The notes under the pieces: generated by a model
What the model was told of the DNA's origin: nothing
What the model saw: the letters and a program-made list of their open reading frames with translations, nothing else
Databases searched by the model: none
Assembly: GCF_024734385.1 (NCBI RefSeq)
Contig: NZ_JANHAP010000007.1
Coordinates: 1 to 64,000, forward strand
DNA from: Dasania sp. GY-MA-18
Lineage (GTDB): Bacteria; Pseudomonadota; Gammaproteobacteria; Pseudomonadales; Dasaniaceae
Reading direction: 5' to 3'
Length of the DNA stretch: 64,000 nucleotides
Made by a program: the position numbers and the translations under genes
Part shown: in pieces, positions 54,388 to 62,638 of the stretch
Layout of the letters: each line of letters starts with the position of its first letter
Position numbering within the stretch: position 1 is the stretch's first letter

Positions 54388-54621
54388 TTAGCTGGCTAAA
54401 GCGTTATGCAGTTGATCTAACGTTTTAGGCTCGGCTAAGGTCATAAATTCGATAAAATCTTCAAGGCCGCGTTTGGCCTCGTTTTTATCTTCAAATGGGC
54501 CTATAGATGAACCTTCCCTTGTGGAAAAATACCAGGCTCCCTGCGCTGCGAAAAAACGATCGGTTCTGACAGGGATAGGTGCACCGTATACATCTTCGGA
54601 TCTTTGCATCATATCGCTCAT
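54388..54621 (-). CDS. Small hypothetical protein with WYFSTREG motif, 77 aa
   Basis: AAQGAWYFSTREGSSIGPFE followed by an acidic helix (EAKRGLEDFIEFM). This resembles a family of short uncharacterised proteins common in Pseudomonas-like bacteria that recognise nothing known to me. No signal peptide; likely cytoplasmic. It stands alone, downstream of the yibQ-ctpA-envC-gpmI run on the same strand. Confidence 0.65.
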   Translation of the reverse strand: MSDMMQRSEDVYGAPIPVRTDRFFAAQGAWYFSTREGSSIGPFEDKNEAKRGLEDFIEFMTLAEPKTLDQLHNALAS

Positions 54622-54779
54622 GGCTAGATTCAGTCTCAGCTCTTGTTAAGTTTCCAATAGTTTAGCGTGATTTCTATGATATGGAACCGTTTTTTTGGCC
54701 GTTTATCCCTGTTTTGGTGTATTTGTCGAAATAAAAACTAAGTCCATAATTTTTTTGGCGCTGCGACATAGTTTTGGTG

Positions 54780-55598
54780 TTATTTAATTGTCGCCAGTGC
54801 CGGGCTGGAATGGGAGTTACTGCTGCACGGTTTAAACAGCAGTTGCTCCAGAGCCTGCTGTGGCTGGCAGGGCTGGCTAGTAGGCAATAAAAACCTAGAG
54901 GCTAATTGCTGCTTATAACCGCGCAAGCTCAGGGCCGGTAGCGCCTGCTGTAGCACGGCGATGGTCTCGGGGTAGGGGTGGCCTATGGCTACCGCATAGC
55001 CCTGTTTATTGGCCAGGCGCAGCAGTTTTTCAAACTGGCGGCTAATGGCGGCAGGGTTGCGTTGGTTGTCTAAGAATATATCGCGCTTTAAATGGGGGAT
55101 GTGATAGCGCTTGGCGGTTTGCTCTGCCACGGTGAGGGGGCTGGTGCGGCTATCCAAAAAATACAGCTGCTGGCGTTTTAGCTCAGCCATCAGCCAGGCC
55201 ATGGGCTTGGGCATTTGGGTGAGCAGGCTGCCCATGTGATTGTTAAGGCCTGTCACATGGGGGATGGCCTCGAGGTTTTGTTGCAAGCGGCTGGTGAACT
55301 GTTGCTCGTTAAGGTTAGGGGCAAGTTCCCCAGGCCCTGCCGAGGTGCCGTCTATGGTGCTCATGGGGGCATGCAGTAGCACCTCTTTACCCAGCTGGTG
55401 GGCCAGCTCGGCTAACTTTGGGCCGTTGGGGCTGTGGGGCAGCACCGCATAATTAACTGGGCCGGGCAGCTGTATGGCTTGTTGCCCCAACTCATAGCTG
55501 TGGCCTATATCATCGATAACGATAATAACCGTAGGTTGTTTGGCATGGCTGCTTAGGCTTAAGCAGCTCAGCATGATTAGGGCGAGCAGTGCTTTCAT
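54780..55598 (-). CDS. Divergent polysaccharide deacetylase family protein, YibQ-like
   Basis: 272 residues. Signal peptide (about 1-20), then VIIVIDDIGHSYELGQQAI, NYAVLPHSP, EVLLHAPMS and GLNNHMGS, the four motifs of the divergent NodB-like family. The fold resembles carbohydrate esterases. It probably acts on periplasmic glycans; activity is not established. Part of the gpmI-envC-ctpA-yibQ cluster, starting 10 bases after the ctpA stop. Confidence 0.9.
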   Translation of the reverse strand: MKALLALIMLSCLSLSSHAKQPTVIIVIDDIGHSYELGQQAIQLPGPVNYAVLPHSPNGPKLAELAHQLGKEVLLHAPMSTIDGTSAGPGELAPNLNEQQFTSRLQQNLEAIPHVTGLNNHMGSLLTQMPKPMAWLMAELKRQQLYFLDSRTSPLTVAEQTAKRYHIPHLKRDIFLDNQRNPAAISRQFEKLLRLANKQGYAVAIGHPYPETIAVLQQALPALSLRGYKQQLASRFLLPTSQPCQPQQALEQLLFKPCSSNSHSSPALATIK

Positions 55599-55607
55599 AG
55601 GGTTTTA

Positions 55608-56990
55608 CTATAAAGCCTTGCTGGCTGATGCGGGTTGGCTATGTTCTAACGGGGTTTTACCAGCGTTTAAAATGTTTAAACCCTTGAGTAGGTTGAGGGC
55701 CTCATAGAGTTGGTTGTCGCGGTTAAACAGGGCGGTATCCAACTTTTTACGGCGCTCTTTGCTGGTGCTCTCTTCGCCGTTGCCGCTTTTTAAATGGCCC
55801 TTAAGGTCGGCTTCGGTAATGCCTCCGCGGGTTTTAATGGTTTCGATTTTGGCGCGCTCTACTTCTATATCGGGGGCTATGCCCTGTGCTTGTATAGAGC
55901 GGCCGCTGGGGGTGTAGTAGCGGGCGGTGGTGAGTTTAATGGCGCGGTTTTCAGCTATGGGGACCACGCTTTGCACCGAACCTTTACCAAAACTGTTGGT
56001 GCCCATAATGACCGCGCGGCGATGATCTTGCAGGGCGCCGGCTACGATCTCTGAGGCTGAGGCCGAGCCGCCGTTAATTAATACCACTACTGGGGTGCCA
56101 TCTATTAAGTCGCTGCCGGTGGCGGAGTGGCGGAAGTCGGCATTTTCTATGCGGCCCAGGGTGTAAACGATTAACCCCTCTTTTACTAGGGCATCTACCA
56201 CTTCTACCGAGCTTTGCAGGACGCCGCCGGGGTTGTTGCGTAAATCTATAATCAGGCCTTTAAGAGGCTTGTTGGCGCTGTGGGTTTTTTTCAGTATGTC
56301 TTGAAACTCTTGCCCGGTATTGGCTTGAAACTGGGCTATGCGCACATATTGGTAACCGGGTTCTAGCTCTTTATTTTTGACGCTGGCTACTTTGATGATG
56401 TCGCGCTTAAGGGTGATATCAAAAGGTTGGGCGGTACCTTCGCGCACTATGGTGATATTGATTTTGCTGCCCTTGGGGCCGCGCATTAGCTTGACCGCCT
56501 CGCTTAGGTTTAGGCCTTTAACCGGCTGGTCGCCCAATTTAATAATTAGGTCGCCAGGTTCTATGCCCGCTTTATCGGCGGGGGTGTCGTCTATGGGGGT
56601 GATGACTTTAACAAAGCCATTTTCCATGCCCACTTCCATACCCAGGCCGCCAAACTCTCCCGAGGTGTTGACTTGCAGGTCGTCGTAGGAGTCCTCGTTT
56701 AAATAATTAGAGTGTGGGTCTAAGCCCTCTAACATGCCCTGTATGGCGTATTCCAATAGGGTTTCATCATCCACTTCTTCTACATAGCTTAAGCGTATGT
56801 GGTTGAATACATCGGCAAAGGTGCGCAGTTCGTCTAAGGGCAGTTTGCCCATTTGCTCTTCATTTTGCGTAGGGGCGCTATGCTCGGCCTCATCATCGTT
56901 TTGGGCTTGCGCCAAGCCTGCAAAGGACAGCAGTGCTGCGCATAGGGTTAAGCTGGGTAGGGTGGCCAGTGAAAAAGGCAGTAGCGTCAT
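55608..56990 (-). CDS. ctpA: Carboxy-terminal processing protease, S41 family
   Basis: 460 residues. Signal peptide (about 1-29). A PDZ domain (about 100-185, GIGMEV-like GGLGMEVGMENGFVKV and IEPGDLIIKLG). The S41 protease core has INGGSASASEIVAGAL with the nucleophile Ser and GTNSFGKGSVQ with the general-base Lys. It degrades periplasmic or outer-membrane-associated proteins, often peptidoglycan hydrolases in this family. Cotranscribed with yibQ and envC. Confidence 0.94.
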   Translation of the reverse strand: MTLLPFSLATLPSLTLCAALLSFAGLAQAQNDDEAEHSAPTQNEEQMGKLPLDELRTFADVFNHIRLSYVEEVDDETLLEYAIQGMLEGLDPHSNYLNEDSYDDLQVNTSGEFGGLGMEVGMENGFVKVITPIDDTPADKAGIEPGDLIIKLGDQPVKGLNLSEAVKLMRGPKGSKINITIVREGTAQPFDITLKRDIIKVASVKNKELEPGYQYVRIAQFQANTGQEFQDILKKTHSANKPLKGLIIDLRNNPGGVLQSSVEVVDALVKEGLIVYTLGRIENADFRHSATGSDLIDGTPVVVLINGGSASASEIVAGALQDHRRAVIMGTNSFGKGSVQSVVPIAENRAIKLTTARYYTPSGRSIQAQGIAPDIEVERAKIETIKTRGGITEADLKGHLKSGNGEESTSKERRKKLDTALFNRDNQLYEALNLLKGLNILNAGKTPLEHSQPASASKAL

Positions 56991-57072
56991 GAATAGTCCT
57001 TATTGGTTTGGCTGGGCTAGTGATGTTTAAGCCATGGGGCTGATTGTAACTGGCTTATAGGCTGGTGTCAGT

Positions 57073-58254
57073 TTAGCTGCGTTTGCACCACAGTGCGGGG
57101 TTGCTGGGTTTGCCGTTGTGGCGTATTTCAAAATAAACGCCGCTTTGTTGTTGGCCGCCACTGTTGCCGGTGGTGGCTATGATCTCGCCGCTGCTCACCC
57201 AGTCGCCAGTTTCGCGTAATAAGCTTTGGTTGTGGCCGTATAGGCTCATATAGTCATCGCCGTGATCAATAATAATAAGCAAGCCGTAGCCGCGCAGCCA
57301 GTCGGAAAAAACTACGCGGCCATGGTGTATGGCTTTAATGCTGCTACCAGCGTTGGCGCGTATGTTTACCCCCTGCCAACGCAGCTCACTGTTGCTGCGG
57401 CGGCTGCCAAAGCTGTTGCTGGCTTTGCCAACCAGAGGCCAGGGTAGTTTGCCTTTGAGTTGTGCAAAGGGGCGGTAATCTGTGGGTATGCTGATGTTGG
57501 CAATGGTTTGCTCTACCGCTTCGATTAAGCGTTCCAGTTCTGCTCTATCCTGATTGAGTTTGCTAAGGTGCTGGTGCTTGCTTTTAATGCTGCTGTTAAT
57601 TTTGGCCAGGCTTTGCTCACGGGTGCTTTTATTGCTGAGCAGGGCTTTATGCTCTTGCTGCAGCTGTGCTTTAGCTTGTTTTAGCGTTTCGGTTTTTTGC
57701 TGTATCGCGGGCTCTAGTTTGTTGATGTTGGCTATGGTGTCGGCATAGGCCGATACTTGCTGGGCGCGGGCGCGGTTAAAATAATCGTAATAGGCCAGTG
57801 CCCGGCTGAGTTTTTCTGGGTCTTCTTGGTTCAGCAAGACCTTGAGTTTTTTCTGCTGCCCGATTTGAAACGCCGAGCGTATTTGCTGCTCGATTTGCTG
57901 CTGTTGCTGCCGCTTTTGGCCTTGTAGAGCATGGCGCTGGCTTTGCAGTTGTTGCAGCGCTTTTTGTTCGCTATTAAGTTGCTGCTGGGTTTTGCTAATT
58001 TGAGTTTGCAGCTGGCCTATATTGATTTCGGCTTGTCGCAATGCGTTTTCTAATTCGGAGCGCTGTGATTGAAAACCCGACAATAGTTTTTTTAATTGTG
58101 CCACTTCTTTGCTTAATTGTTGCAGCTGGGCTTTATTGGCGCGGCTGTCATCGGCTAGCGCAGCGCTAATATTCAGGCATAGGCAGGCACACAGGGCTAG
58201 GTAAACAGCGCGGCGTAAAACAAATATCGCTAGCGGTAGGCGCATATTGGCCAT
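57073..58254 (-). CDS. envC: Murein hydrolase activator EnvC
   Basis: 393 residues. Signal peptide (about 1-34, ending ISAALADD), then a long coiled coil (about 38-260), rich in Gln and Lys, that binds the FtsEX divisome ABC complex. The C-terminal LytM-like domain (about 280-390) has GSRRSNSELRWQGV and YEFIRHNG-type YFEIRHNGKPSNPALW, but lacks some zinc ligands, as in activators. It activates amidases at the septum. Confidence 0.93.
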   Translation of the reverse strand: MANMRLPLAIFVLRRAVYLALCACLCLNISAALADDSRANKAQLQQLSKEVAQLKKLLSGFQSQRSELENALRQAEINIGQLQTQISKTQQQLNSEQKALQQLQSQRHALQGQKRQQQQQIEQQIRSAFQIGQQKKLKVLLNQEDPEKLSRALAYYDYFNRARAQQVSAYADTIANINKLEPAIQQKTETLKQAKAQLQQEHKALLSNKSTREQSLAKINSSIKSKHQHLSKLNQDRAELERLIEAVEQTIANISIPTDYRPFAQLKGKLPWPLVGKASNSFGSRRSNSELRWQGVNIRANAGSSIKAIHHGRVVFSDWLRGYGLLIIIDHGDDYMSLYGHNQSLLRETGDWVSSGEIIATTGNSGGQQQSGVYFEIRHNGKPSNPALWCKRS

Positions 58255-58342
58255 GGCGGAGCAGCCTCTTTTATTATCAATGTTGTGCGGGCTATAAGAG
58301 TATGGTGTTGGCTGTTTGGTTCAGCATCTGGTTTAGCTTTTT

Positions 58343-58374
58343 ATAAAGCGGGCTGGCTCGGCAGCCCGCTTTAT
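58343..58374. terminator. Stem-loop between gpmI and envC
   Basis: A 12-bp perfect stem ATAAAGCGGGCT/AGCCCGCTTTAT (58343-58354 with 58363-58374) follows gpmI. No clear T run follows, so it may be a weak or processed terminator. Confidence 0.6.
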
Positions 58375-58384
58375 AGTGAGGGGC

Positions 58385-59944
58385 TTAATCTGCAATGTTT
58401 AACAGTGATTCGCCCGTCATCTCTGCCGGTTGCTTTAGCCCCATTAGCGCTAGCATGGTGGGGGCAACATCCGCTAAGCGGCCGTTTGGCTTGGCTATGC
58501 TCACGGTGCGCTTGCCTACATAGACAAAAGGCACATGCTCGGTAGTGTGCTGGGTGTGGGCCTGGCCAGACTCGTGATCGTGCATTTGCTCACAGTTGCC
58601 GTGGTCGGCGGTGATTAGGCAGTCGAAGCCATGGGCTAGGGCCGCATCGGTGACGGCTTTAACACTGGCATCTATGGCTTCGGCGGCTTTAACGGCAGCG
58701 CTGAATACGCCGGTATGGCCTACCATGTCGCCATTGGCATAGTTGCAGATAATGGCGTCGTACTTACCGCTGGCCATGGCGGCGCAGAGTTTTTCGGTGA
58801 CTTCAGGGGCGCTCATTTCCGGTTTTAAATCGTAGGTGGCTACATCCGGTGAGGGGATGAGCTCGCGGTCTTCGCCTTGGTATAGGGATTCACGGCCACC
58901 GCTAAAAAAGAAGGTGACGTGGGCGTACTTTTCAGTTTCGGCTATGCGCAGTTGTTTTTTGCCCAGCTTCGCCATTAATTCGCCAAAGCTGTTGGTTAGC
59001 TTTTCGGGGGGGAAGGCGCAGTCGGCTTTAATGTCAGCAGCGTATTCGGTGCTCATTACAAAGCTGGCCAGTGCTGGGGTTTTAGCGCGTTCAAAGCCAG
59101 CAAAGTCACTGTCGACAAAGGCGCGGGTGATTTCTCTGGCGCGGTCGGCTCTAAAGTTCATAAAAATTACGCTGTCGCCATCGTTAATGCTGGCTTCGGC
59201 TTCACCCTCTGCCTGTATGACGCTGGGGGCGACAAACTCATCGTTTTCGTCGCGGGCATAGGCGGCGGCTAAGGCTGCGCTGGCATTGTCGTAGCGGTAG
59301 GCGGCTTTAGCCTGGGTGAGCAATTCGTAGGCGGGTTGTACGCGCTCCCAGCGATTGTCTCTATCCATGACGTGGTAGCGGCCCACCAAGCTGGCGATGC
59401 GGCCGCAGCCTAGCTGCTTAAATTGCTGGTCTAATGCTTGTAGTGAGGGCAGCGCGCTGCGCGGCGGCGTGTCGCGACCATCTAAAAAGGCATGTACATA
59501 GACTTTTTCGGCACCGCGTTGGGCAGCCATCTTCACCATGGCGGCAATATGATTTTCATGGCTGTGTACGCCACCGGCTGAAAGCAGGCCGAAAATATGT
59601 ACTGCTTTACCTTGGGCTTGAGCCTTGTCTATGGCGTTGATGTACGCGGGGTTTTGAAAAAAATCACCGTCGGCTATGGCCTTGTCTATGCGGCTGATAT
59701 TTTGGTAAACCACACGCCCGGCTCCCAGGCTCATGTGGCCCACTTCTGAGTTACCCATTTGCCCTTCGGGTAGGCCTACGTCGGGGCCTGAACCTGAGAT
59801 TAAAGTGTTGGGGTATTGCTTGAGCAAGTTATCCCAGTTGGGTGTGTGGGCGTGGTATATGGCATTGTCTTCGGGGGCTTCGCGATGACCCCAGCCATCC
59901 AGAATGACTAAAACGACAGGCTTTTTTGGGTTTTCAGTATTCAT
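58385..59944 (-). CDS. gpmI: 2,3-bisphosphoglycerate-independent phosphoglycerate mutase
   Basis: 519 residues from ATG 59944 ([20 protein letters not shown]); an ATG 16 codons upstream is atypical. Two-domain, manganese-dependent enzyme: the nucleophilic Ser in [13 protein letters not shown], the phosphate-binding [20 protein letters not shown], and metal-binding [13 protein letters not shown] and [12 protein letters not shown]. It converts 3- and 2-phosphoglycerate in glycolysis. First gene of the minus-strand run and divergent from the rhodanese gene. Confidence 0.97.
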   Translation of the reverse strand: MNTENPKKPVVLVILDGWGHREAPEDNAIYHAHTPNWDNLLKQYPNTLISGSGPDVGLPEGQMGNSEVGHMSLGAGRVVYQNISRIDKAIADGDFFQNPAYINAIDKAQAQGKAVHIFGLLSAGGVHSHENHIAAMVKMAAQRGAEKVYVHAFLDGRDTPPRSALPSLQALDQQFKQLGCGRIASLVGRYHVMDRDNRWERVQPAYELLTQAKAAYRYDNASAALAAAYARDENDEFVAPSVIQAEGEAEASINDGDSVIFMNFRADRAREITRAFVDSDFAGFERAKTPALASFVMSTEYAADIKADCAFPPEKLTNSFGELMAKLGKKQLRIAETEKYAHVTFFFSGGRESLYQGEDRELIPSPDVATYDLKPEMSAPEVTEKLCAAMASGKYDAIICNYANGDMVGHTGVFSAAVKAAEAIDASVKAVTDAALAHGFDCLITADHGNCEQMHDHESGQAHTQHTTEHVPFVYVGKRTVSIAKPNGRLADVAPTMLALMGLKQPAEMTGESLLNIAD

Positions 59945-60243
59945 AATGTCTCTATAGTGGTGATAAATGGCGGCGATAAATGATGGTGACAACTCGCAAG
60001 GGCGCTGTTAATCCCAGTAAGGGCTTGAAGACTGGCTTTTTGCCCTTATCTCTAAGGCAGCGAATTTTACCGGTATTGGCTGGGTTTGGCTAATAGCGAT
60101 GCGGCTAATCTGAGAGTGGCGATTTAGCCGTGAGAAAAGCGCCTAGGCTGTGTATAATCGCCAGCTTTGCTAGGGCATATAGCCGCAGCAACTTGCTGTG
60201 GTGGGCGCTAGCCCTTGAATACTGGTTTAGGTAATACATAGAT

Positions 60244-60657
60244 ATGGCATTGTTTGTAGAATTTTTAGGGCAACAGTGGATGCTCGCCAGCGCTGTTTTG
60301 GTGTGTTTTGTTCTGCTAATGAAGTATGAATCACAAAAAGGCGGTGCCAGCTTGTCACCGCAACAAATGATCAATAAAGTTAATAAAGAGCAGGCGGTGG
60401 TTATTGATTTGCGGGATAAGGCTGAATTTAAAGCTGGCCATATCGTTGATGCCATTAATATCCCCTCCAGTAGCTTTGCGACTCGTTTAGGTGAATTAGA
60501 GCCTTACCGTGACCGGCCTATAGTGCTGGTATGCAAAATGGGTCAACACTCAGGGGCTGCAGGTAAGCAGCTATCGGCGGCGGGCTTTGAGCAGGTGTTT
60601 AGGCTTAGCGGCGGTATGATGGAGTGGAAAAGCATGCAGTTACCCGAGGTATCATAA
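60244..60657 (+). CDS. Membrane-anchored rhodanese-like sulfurtransferase, YibN-like
   Basis: 137 residues. One N-terminal membrane segment (about 9-27) precedes a rhodanese domain with VVIDLRDKAEFKAGHIVDAINIP and the active-site Cys in VLVCKMGQHSGAAG. It transfers sulfane sulfur; exact acceptors unknown. The stop overlaps the grxC start (TAATG). Same order as E. coli yibN-grxC-secB. Confidence 0.93.
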   Translation: MALFVEFLGQQWMLASAVLVCFVLLMKYESQKGGASLSPQQMINKVNKEQAVVIDLRDKAEFKAGHIVDAINIPSSSFATRLGELEPYRDRPIVLVCKMGQHSGAAGKQLSAAGFEQVFRLSGGMMEWKSMQLPEVS

Positions 60658-60920
60658 TGGCTGTAGAAGTATTAATGTATAGCTCTAATTACTGCCCTTT
60701 TTGCATGCGTGCTAAGCAGTTATTACAGAGCAAGGGCGTAGCGATAAAAGAGTTAATCGTGGACGGCAACCCTGAATTGCGTCAAGAGATGATGCAAAAG
60801 AGCGGCCGCCACACCGTGCCACAGATATGGATAGGTGATACTCATGTCGGTGGTTGTGATGATTTGTTTGCGCTGGAACGCGCAGGGGAATTCGACGCAT
60901 TAGTACAGTGTGCTGGCTAG
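60657..60920 (+). CDS. grxC: Glutaredoxin 3
   Basis: 87 residues from ATG 60657, with GAGGT upstream; an upstream in-frame ATG at 60624 lies inside the rhodanese gene. The CPFC active site (NYCPFCMRAKQLL), the cis-Pro in HTVPQIWIGDTHVGGCDDL, and the length are typical. It reduces disulfides and deglutathionylates proteins. Cotranscribed with the rhodanese gene and probably secB. Confidence 0.95.
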   Translation: MAVEVLMYSSNYCPFCMRAKQLLQSKGVAIKELIVDGNPELRQEMMQKSGRHTVPQIWIGDTHVGGCDDLFALERAGEFDALVQCAG

Positions 60921-60949
60921 TGTAAATACAATAAAGAAGAGGTGTCAGC

Positions 60950-61426
60950 ATGGCTGAGAATGAACAACAATTTGCAGTACAACGTTTATACGTTAAAGAC
61001 GTATCTTTTGAAGCGCCTTTAGGTGCCGAAGTTTTTACCAAACAGTGGCAGCCCGAGATACAAGTAGATTTAGGTAGCAAAAATAACAAGCTGTCTGATG
61101 ACCAATACGAAGTGACTTTGTCGGTAACCATCACTGGCAAGCTAGATGATAGCGTGGCCTTTTTAATTGAAGTGCATCAAGCAGGCATATTCCTTATTAA
61201 AGGTTTAGAGGATGAGCAGTTGCGCCGTGCGGTTAGCATTATGTGTCCTAACCTGCTATTCCCCTATGTGCGCGAAGCCGTAGATAACCTGGCGATTAAA
61301 GGTGGTTTCCCCGCCATAGGCTTACAGCCAGTAAACTTTGAAGCTTTATACATGCAAGCCATGCAAAAAGCCGCCGCTGAGCAGCAAGCACAAGCTGAAG
61401 CACCGGCTGCACCCGAAGCGCACTAA
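60950..61426 (+). CDS. secB: Protein-export chaperone SecB
   Basis: 158 residues, AGAGGTG ribosome binding site. QRLYVKDVSFEAPLGAEVF, the SecA-contact acidic strand VDLGSKNNKLSDDQYEVTL, and CPNLLFPYVREAVDNLAIKGGFP are typical. The tail is Ala/Gln-rich. It keeps preproteins unfolded and hands them to SecA. Followed by a terminator. Confidence 0.97.
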   Translation: MAENEQQFAVQRLYVKDVSFEAPLGAEVFTKQWQPEIQVDLGSKNNKLSDDQYEVTLSVTITGKLDDSVAFLIEVHQAGIFLIKGLEDEQLRRAVSIMCPNLLFPYVREAVDNLAIKGGFPAIGLQPVNFEALYMQAMQKAAAEQQAQAEAPAAPEAH

Positions 61427-61441
61427 GTTTGAAAGCGCTAC

Positions 61442-61473
61442 TAAAAAACCGCAGTGATTAGCTGCGGTTTTTT
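61442..61473 (+). terminator. Intrinsic terminator of grxC-secB
   Basis: 9-bp perfect stem AAACCGCAG/CTGCGGTTT (61446-61454 with 61462-61470), followed by T. 20 bases after the secB stop. Confidence 0.9.
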
Positions 61474-61511
61474 AGTTTAGGGCGAGCCAAAAAGTACATT
61501 GAGAGAGCCTT

Positions 61512-61976
61512 ATGTTTCATATTGCCTTATTCGAACCGCGTATAGCCCCTAATACGGGCAATATTATTCGCTTGATAGCCAATAACGGTTGTCAGTTGCA
61601 TATTATTGAGCCCATGGGTTTTGATTTTGAAGAGAAAAAATTGCGCCGCGCTGGCCTGGACTATAGCGACTTAAGCCGCGTAACGCGCTACCCCGATTAC
61701 GCCGCTTTTAAAGAGGCGATGGGCGATAGGCGCATATTGGCATGCACCACTAAAGGCAGCAGGCCCCATGATCAGCTGCAATACCAGGCTGATGATGTAT
61801 TGTTGTTTGGTTCAGAAACCAGCGGCTTGCCCGATGAGGTGATGAATAGCATAGCCTTAGAAAACCGCCTGCGTATTCCTATGCAGCCTAATAGTCGCAG
61901 TTTGAATTTGTCTAACTCGGTAGCGATTATTAGTTATGAGGCTTGGCGGCAACAGGGCTTTGCTGGCGGCGTATGA
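61512..61976 (+). CDS. trmL: tRNA (cytidine(34)-2'-O)-methyltransferase
   Basis: 154-residue SPOUT methyltransferase (formerly YibK). [32 protein letters not shown] and the knotted C terminus [19 protein letters not shown] are diagnostic. It 2'-O-methylates the wobble base of tRNA-Leu isoacceptors. AGAG ribosome binding site. Single gene after the secB terminator. Confidence 0.96.
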   Translation: MFHIALFEPRIAPNTGNIIRLIANNGCQLHIIEPMGFDFEEKKLRRAGLDYSDLSRVTRYPDYAAFKEAMGDRRILACTTKGSRPHDQLQYQADDVLLFGSETSGLPDEVMNSIALENRLRIPMQPNSRSLNLSNSVAIISYEAWRQQGFAGGV

Positions 61977-62638
61977 TTGTTGCCGTGAAAGGCGAGCTTT
62001 AAGCTGCAAGAGCTAAGTTTTTATCAGCCTTTCAGGCTGAGATGCAAGCCACAAGAGGCAAGCTGTAAGAAAAACAAAATCTATTCAAAGTTTGCTGTTT
62101 GTTAGGTGGATTTTTTTTAACTCGGCAATGGCGGTGGCATTAGAGTACAGTTTTTTAAATCGAAAAATCAGCATTCGCACGATGCAAGAGGGCTGAGCCG
62201 GGTGCTGTCGCGAAATATAAAAGGGCTGGCCGTGGTAGCGGATGAGACAGCGCAGCGTTTTAAGGCTCAGTAGCGGACGCGGGCACCCCGGAGGGGCCGG
62301 ACCATGTAGCGGCGGCATCCGGCTCAGCCATCGGGTTTAATAAACCACTGTATTAACCCAAGCTTTTCTTTTGGTGTAGATAATGAGAAGTTCTTAATTC
62401 GGCAATGCCCCAAGGTTCTTGCTCCATGATGGCGGCCCTCCGGGCTGCCTTCACTCCCTGCTGAGCCCGCCCTGCGGGAAAGCCGGTCTCATCCGTTCAC
62501 TCAGCGCTCATCTTTTATATTCCGCAAGAACCTTGGGGCATTCCCTGCGATCGCAGAGCGTTCGAATTTTGGCGATTTAAAAAATTGGCACGATGTGCGA
62601 GGGGCATCGTGACAGCAATCCATAACTACAGTTCGTAC
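61977..62638. repeat. Composite repeat locus 2
   Basis: About 660 bases with no credible gene. The first 100 bases carry AAGCTGCAAG and CAAGCCACAAGAGG words seen at other gene ends. A module like the one at 17880 lies at about 62160-62335, then the hairpin element at 62401-62545, then a short remnant with GGCACGATGTG at about 62590. Module order and orientation match the locus at 17766. Confidence 0.85.
62401..62545. repeat. 145-bp inverted-repeat element, copy 2
   Basis: 22-bp ends (62401-62422 and 62524-62545) pair with one mismatch. At the position where copy 1 has GTCC, both arms here have changed in step (GTTC and GAAC), keeping the pair. Confidence 0.9.
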
